NCBI RefSeq assembly: GCF_014863585.1
Contig: NZ_CP062253.1
Coordinates: forward strand, 496,001-560,000
Direction of reading: 5' to 3'
Origin: Pseudomonas gozinkensis
GTDB taxonomy: Bacteria; Pseudomonadota; Gammaproteobacteria; Pseudomonadales; Pseudomonadaceae
DNA length: 64,000 bases
Under the pieces are notes generated by a model. That model was not told where the DNA came from and searched no databases. It saw only the letters and a program-made list of their open reading frames with translations. Of this stretch, positions 39,705 through 49,300 are shown piece after piece. Position 1 is the first letter of the stretch; the number at the start of each line of letters is the position of its first letter. The translations under genes and the position numbers were made by a program.

Positions 39705-41330
39705 TCAGAGGCTGAACCGCCCAACCATATTGTTCAGATCCAGCGCCAGGCGCGACAGCTCATTACTCGCCGCACTGGTCTGATTCGCCCCGGTCGCCGA
39801 TTGCACCGACAGATCGCGGATGTTCACCAGGTTGCGATCCACTTCCCGCGCCACTTGCGCCTGTTCTTCGGCGGCACTGGCGATGACCAGGTTGCGCTCG
39901 TTGATCTGGACAATGGCCGTGTTGATGGTGTCCAGCGACAGGCCGGCGCCACGGGCGATGTTCAGAGTCGACTCGGCGCGCTCGGTGCTGTTGCGCATCG
40001 AGTCCACGGCGTGCTCGGTGCCGCTCTGGATGCTGCCGATCATGCGCTCGATTTCGCTGGTCGACTGCTGGGTGCGGTGGGCCAGAGCACGGACTTCGTC
40101 AGCCACCACGGCAAAACCACGACCGGCTTCACCGGCGCGGGCCGCTTCAATCGCAGCGTTCAGTGCCAGCAGGTTGGTCTGGTCGGCCAGGCCCCGGATC
40201 ACATCCAGCACCTTGCCGATGTCGCGGGATTCGTTGGCCAGGTCGCCGATCAGGGTCGCAGTGCTCTGCACGTCGGCGCTCATGCGTTCGATGGCGCTGA
40301 CGGTTTCCTGCACCAGGTCGCGGCCGTCGCCGGCGGAGGTGGTTGCGTCCTTCGAGGCTTCCGAGGTGCTGACCGCGTTGCGCGCGACTTCTTCCACGGC
40401 GCTGGTCATCTCGTTGACCGCGGTGGCGGCCTGCTCGATTTCGTTGTTCTGCTGGGTCAGGCCACGGGCGCTTTCGTCGGTGACGCTGTTCAGCTCTTCG
40501 GCGGCGGACGCCAGTTGGGTGGCCGAGCCGGAAATCCGCTGCAGGGTGTCGCGCAGCTTCGATTGCATCTTGGCCATGGCCGCCAGCAGACGCCCGGCTT
40601 CGTCGGTGCCGTCAACGTGGATCGGCTGGGTCAGGTTGCCTTCGGCGATGGTTTCCGCGGCCTCCAGTGCTTTCGAGATCGGCCTGGTGATGCTCAGGGT
40701 CAGCAGCCAGGCAAACAGGAAAGTCAGGCCGGTGGCGATCACCAGCAGGGTCACCACCAGATTGAAAGCCGAGGAATATTGGTCGGCGGCCTGCTGGTTG
40801 GTTTCGCTGATCTGCTTGCCGTTGATCTGCATCAGGCGATTGAGCACGGTATTGATCGCTTCAGAGTTGCTCAGCAATTCGGTGTTCAGCAGGTTGCGCA
40901 GCTCATCCACCTGATTGTTGCGCGACAGGGTTTTCATCCGGTCTTCGATCTGGCGGTATTGACCCAGCAACTGCACGTACTGGTCATAGGCCGCACGCTC
41001 GGCCGGGCTGCCGATCAATGGCTCGTAATCGGACTGGGCCTTGCGGATCTGCTGGTTGCGCATCTCCAGCAGCTCGACGGTTTTCTGCTGCACGTCCGGC
41101 TCGCGGTTTACCAGCAAACGGTACGACAGCACCCGCAGGCGCAGGGTCAACTGAGTGAACTCGTCGAGGTTCTTGATGCTCGGCACGCTGGTGGTGGTGA
41201 TGTTTTCGGCGGCGCCGCGGATTTTGCTCATCTGGTTCAGGGCGAACACACCGAGAATCAGCATCAGGCCGCCGATCAGGGCGAAGCCGGTGAACGCCCG
41301 GGGGGCGATGTTCATATTGCGAAGGGACAT
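39705..41330 (-). CDS. Methyl-accepting chemotaxis protein (4HB ligand domain)
   Basis: A 541-residue chemoreceptor. It has an N-terminal membrane helix ([19 protein letters not shown]), a ~150-residue periplasmic four-helix-bundle domain, a second helix ([23 protein letters not shown]), a HAMP domain ([20 protein letters not shown]) and the MCP signalling hairpin with the hallmark [32 protein letters not shown]. The upstream sigma-28 promoter at 41389-41415 fixes the ATG at 41330 and rules out longer starts. Ligand unknown. A REP composite lies just beyond its stop. Confidence 0.95.
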   Translation of the reverse strand: MSLRNMNIAPRAFTGFALIGGLMLILGVFALNQMSKIRGAAENITTTSVPSIKNLDEFTQLTLRLRVLSYRLLVNREPDVQQKTVELLEMRNQQIRKAQSDYEPLIGSPAERAAYDQYVQLLGQYRQIEDRMKTLSRNNQVDELRNLLNTELLSNSEAINTVLNRLMQINGKQISETNQQAADQYSSAFNLVVTLLVIATGLTFLFAWLLTLSITRPISKALEAAETIAEGNLTQPIHVDGTDEAGRLLAAMAKMQSKLRDTLQRISGSATQLASAAEELNSVTDESARGLTQQNNEIEQAATAVNEMTSAVEEVARNAVSTSEASKDATTSAGDGRDLVQETVSAIERMSADVQSTATLIGDLANESRDIGKVLDVIRGLADQTNLLALNAAIEAARAGEAGRGFAVVADEVRALAHRTQQSTSEIERMIGSIQSGTEHAVDSMRNSTERAESTLNIARGAGLSLDTINTAIVQINERNLVIASAAEEQAQVAREVDRNLVNIRDLSVQSATGANQTSAASNELSRLALDLNNMVGRFSL

Positions 41331-41388
41331 GGAGGCGGATACCAAAGAAGGGCCGCATCCGTGCGGGCTGAGACTGCTGTTGGGTGAC

Positions 41389-41415
41389 TTATCGGTCATA
41401 CGACTAAAGTCTTGA
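41389..41415 (-). promoter_or_regulatory. Sigma-28 (FliA) promoter of the chemoreceptor gene
   Basis: On the reverse strand TCAAG (41415-41411) and CCGATAA (41395-41389) stand 15 bases apart, which is exactly the spacing of the FliA consensus (Pseudomonas -35 TCAAG, -10 GCCGATAA; here ACCGATAA). The expected start of transcription near 41380 gives a leader of about 50 bases before the ATG at 41330. Confidence 0.85.
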
Positions 41416-41609
41416 GTCGGTGTGCGTATTTGTCGCATCCGCACGCAAGCGACGAAGTGCAGGAACCAGATCGGCAGATCACAGTCTCTAACACTCGCAA
41501 GAATGGTCGGCCGCCAGGAAAATCAAGGCCTTGCGCCGGTTTAACCCTGGCGTCAACGACGACTTTTCTTTATCGTACGCGCCCTTTGAAAAAGCCCTGG
41601 AAGATCAAA

Positions 41610-41840
41610 ATGTTGGAAGCATCCCTCAGCCAATTGGAACAGCTCGTCAGCGATCTGGTGCAGCAGAACCAGACCCTCTCGCAAACCAACCAGACCCTGT
41701 CCACGGAACTGGCCCAGGCCAAGGATGAAAACGAAAGCCTGCAACTGAGCCTGATGGAACAGGAAGAAAAGCACGGCGCCACCGCCGCGCGCATCCAGGC
41801 CCTGGTTGATCGCGTCAACGCAGGTCCTGTCAGCGCATGA
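41610..41840 (+). CDS. ZapB-like coiled-coil protein (TIGR02449 type)
   Basis: A 76-residue protein that is nearly all coiled coil (LEASLSQLEQLVSDLVQQNQ, then repeats rich in Gln, Leu and Glu). This size and pattern match the TIGR02449/ZapB-like proteins encoded next to zapA in gamma-proteobacteria. Its stop overlaps the ZapA-like start by ATGA. I start at the ATG at 41610; the longer frame to 41412 would run over the FliA promoter of the divergent gene. It probably helps hold the Z ring or a related assembly. Confidence 0.8.
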   Translation: MLEASLSQLEQLVSDLVQQNQTLSQTNQTLSTELAQAKDENESLQLSLMEQEEKHGATAARIQALVDRVNAGPVSA

Positions 41841-42139
41841 ACCACGGCACAGCAGGGGTAAAAGTCATCTCCATCATGGGGGAGGACTATTCGATCAAGG
41901 CACCGGCCGGGGAAGAACAGACCCTGCTGGACGCCGCGTTGATGCTCAAGGCCGCACTGGCCGACACCAAGAAGAAGTACCCGACGCTGATCGGTGACCG
42001 CCTGCTGGTGCTGGCGGCGATGAATCTGTGCTCGCAGCAGATTGAAATGAAGAAGCAGCATCAGGAAGAGCTCGAGCGTTACCAAGAGCAAGTCAGCGCC
42101 ACGGTCGAGAGCATCGCCAAGACCATCAATCAGGGTTGA
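41837..42139 (+). CDS. ZapA-like cell division protein
   Basis: A 100-residue ZapA-type protein: [23 protein letters not shown] is the N-terminal beta element, followed by the [20 protein letters not shown] helix, [16 protein letters not shown] and a long C-terminal coiled coil. ZapA crosslinks FtsZ filaments. It is not followed by 6S RNA or the 5-formyl-THF cyclo-ligase gene that normally follow the housekeeping zapA in pseudomonads, so it is probably a second paralogue. Confidence 0.82.
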   Translation: MNHGTAGVKVISIMGEDYSIKAPAGEEQTLLDAALMLKAALADTKKKYPTLIGDRLLVLAAMNLCSQQIEMKKQHQEELERYQEQVSATVESIAKTINQG

Positions 42140-42154
42140 TGGGGTTGCGCACAA

Positions 42155-42230
42155 CCAAAGAATAAGATTGTCGATTGTGTTGTATACAATCGGCACGGCT
42201 GTTGCAGTGTTTCAGCCTCTTATTCTTTGG
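42155..42230 (+). promoter_or_regulatory. Nested inverted repeats, GntR-type operator candidate
   Basis: A perfect 13-bp inverted repeat (CCAAAGAATAAGA at 42155-42167 and TCTTATTCTTTGG at 42218-42230) encloses a second one, CGATTGT-N7-ACAATCG at 42172-42192, whose core is the 10-bp palindrome TTGTATACAA (42180-42189). TTGTATACAA is the shape of GntR/FadR-family operators. It lies 50-85 bases before the chemoreceptor start, over the expected promoter. Confidence 0.6.
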
Positions 42231-42239
42231 GGGTGCTCC

Positions 42240-44177
42240 ATGCAGTTCTGGCGTCGCAGTATTCAATGGCAGCTGATCCTCGGCATGGGCACCGCCCTGC
42301 TGGTCAGCATTCTGATCGTGGTTGGCATTTATACCCTGGTGGTCAACCGCCTCGCCCAGAGCTATCTGGTCGAACAGGCGCTGCCGTCGAGCATCGAAGC
42401 GACGCGCAACGACATCGAACGAATCCTCGTTCAACCCCTCACCGCCGCCAAGGACATCGCCAGCAACGCCATGGTCCGCGACTGGCTGGCCAATGGTGAG
42501 GACTCCGGCAAAACGTCGGGCTTCGCGCAGTATCTCGAAGGCATCCGCGCCGAACACAAGGCGTTCACCGCGCTGATCATCGGCACCGAATCCAATCACT
42601 ACATCACCGAAAAAGGCCTGGATCGCACCCTCAGCCGATCCAAACCGGCCGATGCCTGGTTCTACTCTTTCCTCGACAGCAATCAGCCGCGAACCCTGAA
42701 CATCGACAACGACGGGGCCACCGGAGAGCTGGCGCTGTTCATCGATTTGAAGGTCGAGCAGGCCGGCAAAGTGGTCGGTGTCGCGGGGCTCGGGTTGAGC
42801 ATGAAAGAGCTGTCGGAGCTGATCCACAACTTCAGCTTCGGCGAGCGCGGCAAGGTCTATCTCGTGCGTTCCGACGGTCTGATCCAGGTCCATCCCGAGG
42901 CACAGTTCAGCGGCAAGCGCACCTTGAGCGAGCAGATCGGCGGCTCGGCGGCACAAGCGGTCATGGGTCATAAAGTGGCGACCAACAGCAGCTTCCAGCG
43001 CGATGGCGAAGACTTCCTCGCCTTCAGCCTGCCTTTGCGCGACCTCGGCTGGACGCTGGTGGCAGAAGTGCCACAGTCGCAGATCTACGCCGAAGCCCGC
43101 CGGGCGATGTGGATGAGCAGCGGCATCGGTCTGGCGGTGGCGCTGGTTTGCCTGGCGTTGGTGATCTGGCTGGCCCAGGGACTGGTGCGACCGATTCGTC
43201 AGGTAACAGCCGCGTTGGTAGCAATCGGTAGCGGTGGTGGAGATTTGACCCATCGGTTAGATTCCAGCCGCGCCGATGAGTTGGGTGATCTTGCGCGGGG
43301 CTTCAACCGTTTCCTCGACAGCCAGCGCGGGATGATCGGCGAAGTGCTGACCACGAGCGAGCGGCTGCGTGTCGCTGTCGGCCAGGTGGCCAGGGTTGTG
43401 GATAACACCGCCGAGCGCTCTGGCCGGCAGCAGGAAATGACCGACATGGTCGCCACCGCTGTCCACGAAATGGGCCTGACCGTGCAAGAAATCGCCCAGA
43501 ACGCCGGCAATGCTGCGCTCGCCTCGCAAACGGCTCGCGATGAAGCGATGCAGGCGCGGGAAGTGGTGGGTGGCTCGATTCGCCATATAGAAAGCATGTC
43601 CGATGAAATCGGGGTCGCGGCGGGGGCGGTGGGTGAGCTGGCGCATCAGGTGGCGTCGATCGATCAGGTGCTCGCGGTGATTCGCGGTGTTTCCGAGCAG
43701 ACCAATCTGTTGGCGCTGAACGCGGCAATTGAAGCGGCGCGAGCCGGGGACATGGGGCGTGGTTTTGCGGTGGTGGCGGATGAAGTCCGCACCTTGGCGC
43801 GTCGCACTCAGGCGTCTACCGACGAGATCCAGCAGATGATCGGCAGCCTCAAGCAGGGGGCGGAGAATGCGGTTTCATCGATGCGCACCGGGCAGGCCGC
43901 AACTGGCACCGGAGTCGAGTCGAGCCAGCGTACCGGGGCGTCTTTGACTGCCATTACAGGCCAGGTCGAGCGCATCAGCGACATGAATCATCAGGTGGCG
44001 ACGGCGACCGAGGAACAGTCTGCGGTGACCGAGGAGATCAATCGTAACGTGCAGGGGATTTCCGATCTGGCCCGGGCAACGGCAGGGGAGGTTCGGGCTT
44101 GTCGCGAGGATTGTCAGATGTTGCAGCGGTTGGCGGATGATCTGGCGCGGCAGATGGGTGGGTTCAAACTCACCTGA
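42240..44177 (+). CDS. Methyl-accepting chemotaxis protein (Cache ligand domain)
   Basis: A 645-residue chemoreceptor with a first helix ([20 protein letters not shown]), a long periplasmic part of about 270 residues of the Cache type ([27 protein letters not shown], then [12 protein letters not shown]), a second helix, HAMP and the signalling tip [20 protein letters not shown]. The ATG at 42240 has GGGGGTG upstream. The C-terminus lacks a CheR-docking pentapeptide. The upstream double palindrome suggests control by a GntR regulator. Ligand unknown; small-molecule binding is inferred from the Cache fold. Confidence 0.93.
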   Translation: MQFWRRSIQWQLILGMGTALLVSILIVVGIYTLVVNRLAQSYLVEQALPSSIEATRNDIERILVQPLTAAKDIASNAMVRDWLANGEDSGKTSGFAQYLEGIRAEHKAFTALIIGTESNHYITEKGLDRTLSRSKPADAWFYSFLDSNQPRTLNIDNDGATGELALFIDLKVEQAGKVVGVAGLGLSMKELSELIHNFSFGERGKVYLVRSDGLIQVHPEAQFSGKRTLSEQIGGSAAQAVMGHKVATNSSFQRDGEDFLAFSLPLRDLGWTLVAEVPQSQIYAEARRAMWMSSGIGLAVALVCLALVIWLAQGLVRPIRQVTAALVAIGSGGGDLTHRLDSSRADELGDLARGFNRFLDSQRGMIGEVLTTSERLRVAVGQVARVVDNTAERSGRQQEMTDMVATAVHEMGLTVQEIAQNAGNAALASQTARDEAMQAREVVGGSIRHIESMSDEIGVAAGAVGELAHQVASIDQVLAVIRGVSEQTNLLALNAAIEAARAGDMGRGFAVVADEVRTLARRTQASTDEIQQMIGSLKQGAENAVSSMRTGQAATGTGVESSQRTGASLTAITGQVERISDMNHQVATATEEQSAVTEEINRNVQGISDLARATAGEVRACREDCQMLQRLADDLARQMGGFKLT

Positions 44178-44202
44178 ATAATGCGGCGCCCGTGATGGCG
44201 CC

Positions 44203-44294
44203 ATCGCGAGCAAGCTCGCTCCCACAGGTTCCGTGGAGAGTTCACTGCATGTGTGAACACCCTGTAACCCTGTGGGAGCGAGCTTGCTCGCGAT
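44203..44294. repeat. REP pair, family B (GTGGGAGCGAGCTTGCTCGC type)
   Basis: TCGCGAGCAAGCTCGCTCCC and its inverse TGTGGGAGCGAGCTTGCTCG stand head to head about 45 bases apart in the convergent gap between the chemoreceptor and the acyl-CoA dehydrogenase. This is the classical P. fluorescens REP sequence. Confidence 0.88.
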
Positions 44295-44323
44295 TGGATC
44301 TTGGCCGTTATACAAGGCTGGGG

Positions 44324-46126
44324 TTAGAACCACGCATCCTGCATGCTCAGGCAAACATCATCCCGAGCCTCCAGCAACGCCAATTCATGCTGACACCCCG
44401 GCACTTCCCACGTCAGAAAATAACGCGCCGCCTGCAACTTGCCCTTATAGAAGTCGACATCCGCCGCATTCCCCTTGGCCAACCCTTCCTCGGCCCGAAT
44501 CGCTTGTTCAAGCCAGCGCCAGCCAATCACCGCGTGCCCGAACACCTTCAGGTACAACGCCGAGTTCGCCAGGCTGCTGTTGACCTTGCCCTGGGCCAGA
44601 TCGGTCAGCAGACCGATGGTCACCGTCTGCAAGCGCGCCACCAGTTTCTCCAGCGGCTCACGCAATGCGGTCAACGATTCGTACGCCACCGCGCGTTCGG
44701 CTGTGTCGGCAATCAGGCGAATCAGTTGCTTGAGCCTGGCGCCACCGTTCTGCGCCAGTTTGCGCCCGAGCAAGTCCAGCGACTGAATGCCGTGGGTGCC
44801 TTCGTGGATCGGGTTCAGGCGGTTGTCGCGGTAGTACTGCTCCACCGGGTATTCGCGGGTGTAGCCGTGGCCACCGAGAATCTGGATCGCCAGTTCGTTG
44901 GCTTTCAAGCAGAACTCGGACGGCCAGGATTTGACGATCGGTGTCAGCAAGTCCAGCAGTTCATGGGCCTGTTTGCGCTCGGCCTCGGTTTCCAGCGTGG
45001 TGGTGTCATCGAACAGTCGCGCCGCATACAGACCGAGATCGAACGCACCTTCAACGTAGGATTTCTGCGTCAGCAGCATGCGTCTGACATCGGCGTGCTG
45101 AATGATCGCCACTGGCGCCGTCGTCGGGTCCTTGCTGTCCGGGACACGGCCCTGCGGACGTTCGCGAGCGTATTCCAGCGAGTACAGGTAACCGGCATAA
45201 CCGAGCATCACCGCGCCCATGCCGACGCCGATCCGCGCCTCGTTCATCATCTGGAACATATAGCTCAAACCATGATGCGGCTTGCCCACCAGATAGCCGA
45301 CACACTCGCCGTTATCGCCGAAGTTCAGCGCCGTGGAAGTCGTACCGCGCCAGCCCATCTTGTGGAACAGCCCGGCCAGCAGCACGTCATTGCGCTTGCC
45401 CAGATTGCCGTCATCGTTGACCAGAAACTTCGGCACGATGAACAGCGAAATGCCCTTCACCCCGGCCGGTGCGTCCGGCAGCTTGGCCAGCACCATGTGC
45501 ACGATGTTTTCCGATAGCGGGTGATCGCCGCCGGAAATGAAGATCTTGTTGCCCTTGAGGCGATAAGTGCCGTCAGACGCAGGCTCGGCGCGTGTACGAA
45601 TATCCGACAGCGACGAGCCGGCATGGGGCTCGGTCAGGGCCATGGTGCCGAAGAAGCGGCCGTCGATCATCGGTTGCAGGAAGCGCTGCTTCTGCTCTTC
45701 GGTGCCGAAACTTTCGATCAGGTTGGCCGCACCCATGGTCAGGAACGGATAGGAAGTCGAAGCGGCGTTCGCCGACTGAAAGTGAGCGAAGCAAGCCTGG
45801 GACAGGAGTGTAGGAAGTTGCATGCCGCCGGCGTCGAAACTGCGCGCAGCGTTGAGGAATCCGGCTTCGAGGAAGGCATCCACCGCCGGTTTCACCTCGG
45901 GAATCAGAATCGCCTGACCGTTCTCGTAGCGCGGCTCGTTCTCGTCGCCCTTGCGGTTGTGCGGTGCGAAGTACTTCTCGGCGATGTTTCGCGCCGTGCC
46001 GATGGCCGCATCGAAGGTTTCGCGGTTGTGCTCGGCAAATCGCTCGCGCCGGGTCAGGCCCTCGGCATCGAGGACTTCGTACAGCTCGAAAGCCAGATTG
46101 CGGGAACTGAGCAGCGTCTCGGACAT
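44324..46126 (-). CDS. Acyl-CoA dehydrogenase (600-residue class)
   Basis: A 600-residue flavin acyl-CoA dehydrogenase. Blocks seen are FGTMALTEPHAGSSLSDIRT and GNKIFISGGDH of the N-terminal and middle domains, NEARIGVGMGAVMLG, and ILGGHGYTREYPVEQYYRDNR with HEGTHGIQSLDLLGRK of the C-terminal domain. It carries the extra C-terminal extension of the DmdC-like / long-chain class. It oxidises acyl-CoA to enoyl-CoA in beta-oxidation; chain length preference is not readable. It stands alone, with REP elements on both sides. Confidence 0.92.
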   Translation of the reverse strand: MSETLLSSRNLAFELYEVLDAEGLTRRERFAEHNRETFDAAIGTARNIAEKYFAPHNRKGDENEPRYENGQAILIPEVKPAVDAFLEAGFLNAARSFDAGGMQLPTLLSQACFAHFQSANAASTSYPFLTMGAANLIESFGTEEQKQRFLQPMIDGRFFGTMALTEPHAGSSLSDIRTRAEPASDGTYRLKGNKIFISGGDHPLSENIVHMVLAKLPDAPAGVKGISLFIVPKFLVNDDGNLGKRNDVLLAGLFHKMGWRGTTSTALNFGDNGECVGYLVGKPHHGLSYMFQMMNEARIGVGMGAVMLGYAGYLYSLEYARERPQGRVPDSKDPTTAPVAIIQHADVRRMLLTQKSYVEGAFDLGLYAARLFDDTTTLETEAERKQAHELLDLLTPIVKSWPSEFCLKANELAIQILGGHGYTREYPVEQYYRDNRLNPIHEGTHGIQSLDLLGRKLAQNGGARLKQLIRLIADTAERAVAYESLTALREPLEKLVARLQTVTIGLLTDLAQGKVNSSLANSALYLKVFGHAVIGWRWLEQAIRAEEGLAKGNAADVDFYKGKLQAARYFLTWEVPGCQHELALLEARDDVCLSMQDAWF

Positions 46127-46230
46127 GGCGGCCTACCTTTTTTTGGAATGGGCCGAGTCTAGGCGTGCGAATAAAGGCTGAACAGGAAGATTGATGCGCG
46201 TGATGGAGAGGCCAAAGGAGGGTAAGGCAT

Positions 46231-46340
46231 GATCGTTCCCACGCTCCGCGTGGGAATGCAGCCCGGGACGCTCCGCGCCCCTAAACGGCGTGACGCAGAG
46301 CGTCACAGGAGGCATTCCCACGCAGAGCGTGGGAACGATC
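46231..46340. repeat. Palindromic repeat, family A
   Basis: GATCGTTCCCACGCTCCGCG at the left and AGAGCGTGGGAACGATC at the right enclose an inner inverted pair (GGGACGCTCCGCGCC / GACGCAGAGCGTC). It lies between the starts of the dehydrogenase region and the end of putA. Confidence 0.88.
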
Positions 46341-46359
46341 AGCGGTGATCAGCGGGGGG

Positions 46360-49300
46360 TTAGCCGATAGTCATCAGGCTGGCGTTACCGCCCGCCGCCG
46401 CGGTGTTGACGCTCAACGCACGCTCGATCACCAGGCGCTCCAGTGCAATGTTGGTCTCGCCCTGGGACAAGCCCTGAACTCCAACGATGGCGCCGGCACG
46501 CTTGGCGATCTGCTGGCAGACCGCACGCAACTGGTCGGAATGGCCGTGATGCAGAACCGCATCAAACACCACGTCGTCCTTGTTCCAGTCGGAAACCAGT
46601 TTGATCCGCGCCTGAATCTCCTTCGGCAGGCGTGCGAACAATGCCTTGCTGGTGTCGGACTCCGGCCAGACCGCCGAACCGCCCACCGCCAGTACCGCAG
46701 CCAGTTGGGTCAGCAGATCGCCTTCGATGTCAGCAAGGCACAGCACGTGCTCGCGCGGCAGGATCGCGTAGCTGTTCTTCTCGCCGGTCGGGCCGGCCAG
46801 TACGCGGGTGATACCGCTTTGCGACTGCGCTGCGTACTGCACGCACAGGGTGCTCAGGTCGGCGAACTTGTTGCTGTCGGCCCAGGCTTTCAGGGCGGTC
46901 AGCGGCTTGCTCATGGCGTCGCGCAGACGAACGTCCGGTGCCACGGCAGCATCACCGCGAGCGAAGGACTGTTCGATGGCATCGGTAGGACGCGTCGATA
47001 GCAGGCGGTACAGGTACAGCGGGCCACCGGCCTTCGGACCGGTACCCGACAGACCTTCGCCACCGAACGGCTGGACGCCGACCACGGCACCGACGATGTT
47101 GCGGTTGACGTAGACGTTACCGGCGTTGACGTTGTCGATCACCTTGGCGATGGTCTCGTCGATGCGGGTGTGCACGCCGAGGGTCAGGCCGTAACCGGAG
47201 GCGTTGATCTGGGCGATCAACTGGTCGATCTCTTTACGCTTGTAGCGCACCACGTGCAGTACCGGACCGAAGATCTCGCGTTGCAGCTCGTCAAAGCTTT
47301 CCAGCTCGATCAGGGTCGGCATGACGAAGGTGCCGCGTTTGACTTCCTCGGTATCGGCGATGGCCACCTGGTACACGTTGCGACCTTTGTCGCGCATGCC
47401 CTGGATGTGCTTCTCGATACCGGCCTTGGCTTCGGCGTCGATCACCGGGCCGATGTCCACGGACAGGCGTTCCGGGTTGCCGAGACGGCTTTCAGCCATC
47501 GCACCTTTGAGCATTTCGATGACGCGATCAGCGGAATCTTCCTGCAAGCACAGGACGCGCAGGGCCGAGCAACGTTGACCGGCGCTGTCGAAGGCCGAAG
47601 ACACCACGTCGATCACCACCTGTTCGGTCAGTGCCGAAGAGTCGACGATCATCGCGTTCTGGCCGCCAGTTTCGGCGATCAGCGGAATCGGACGGCCCTG
47701 GTTGTCGAGGCGACCAGCAATGTTGCGTTGCAGCAAACGCGCGACTTCGGTGGAGCCAGTGAACATCACGCCCTTGACGCGCTCATCGCCCACCAGACCG
47801 GCGCCGACGGTTTCACCGCGACCCGGCAGCAGTTGCAGCACGCCTTCCGGAATCCCGGCTTCGAGCAGCAGACGCACAGCCTGTGCTGCAACCAGTGGAG
47901 TTTGCTCGGCCGGTTTGGCCAGTACCGGGTTACCGGCGGCCAGTGCGGCGGCGACTTGACCGCTGAAGATCGCCAGCGGGAAGTTCCACGGGCTGATGCA
48001 GACCACCGGGCCCAGTGGGCGGTGGGCGTCGTTGCTGAAATCGTTGCGTGCCTGCACCGCGTAATAACGCAGGAAGTCGACGGCTTCGCGGACTTCGGCG
48101 ATGGCGTTGGCGAAGGTCTTGCCGGCTTCGCGGGCCAGCAGGCCCATCAGCGGCTGGATTTCGCCTTCCATCAGATCAGCGGCGCGTTCCAGAATCGCGG
48201 CGCGTTCGGCCGGCGGGGTGGCCTGCCAGATCGGTGCAGCGTTCAGGGCGCATTGAATGGCGTTGTCGACGTCTTCGACGGTGGCTTCCTGCACGTGGCC
48301 GACCACGTCACGCAGATCGGACGGGTTCAGCACCGGTGCCGGCGCTTCGTTACTGGACGCGCAACCAAGCATCGGCGCGGCTTTCCAGTTGTTGTGCGCG
48401 GTGGCCAGCAGGGCGCAGGACAGCGACGCCAGACGGTGTTCGTTGGCCATGTCGATGCCGCTGGAGTTGGCGCGCTCGGAACCGTAAAGGTCACGCGGCA
48501 GCGGAATGCGCGGGTGCGGCAGGCCGAAACCACCTTCCACGGTTGCCATCTGCTCGATCTGCGCCACCGGATCGGCCACCAGTTCCTGAATCGAAATCGA
48601 CTGGTCGGCGATACGGTTGACGAACGAGGTGTTGGCGCCGTTTTCCAGCAGACGACGTACGAGGTACGCCAGCAGGGTTTCGTGGGTGCCGACTGGAGCG
48701 TACACACGGCACGGACGATTCAGCTTGCCTTCGGAGACTTTGCCTACAACCTGCTCGTACAGAGGTTCGCCCATGCCGTGCAGGCACTGGAACTCGTACT
48801 GGCCCGGGTAATAGTTCTGACCGGCAATGTGATAAATCGCCGACAGGGTGTGGGCGTTATGCGTGGCGAACTGCGGGTAGATGACTTCCGGCACCGACAG
48901 CAGTTTGCGGGCGCAGGCGATGTAGGAAACGTCGGTGTACACCTTGCGGGTGTAGACCGGATAGCCTTCCAGGCCTTCGACCTGGGCGCGCTTGATTTCG
49001 CTGTCCCAGTACGCGCCTTTCACCAGGCGGATCATCAGGCGATGACGGCTGCGGCGAGCCAGGTCGATCACGTAGTCGATCACGTACGGGCAACGCTTCT
49101 GGTAGGCCTGGATCACGAAACCGATGCCGTTCCAGCCAGTCAGTTGCGGCTCGAAGCACAGGCGCTCGAGCAGATCCAGCGACAGCTCCAGGCGGTCGGC
49201 TTCTTCGGCGTCGATGTTCAGACCGATGTCGTATTGCTTGGCCAGCAGGGTCAGCGACAGCAGGCGCGGGTACAACTCGTCCATCACGCGCTCGTACTGG

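Noticed and set aside
42140..42239. 6S RNA (ssrS), expected after zapA
   Set aside because: Only 100 bases lie between the ZapA-like gene and the next start, too short for a ~180-base 6S RNA, and they are occupied by operator-like palindromes.
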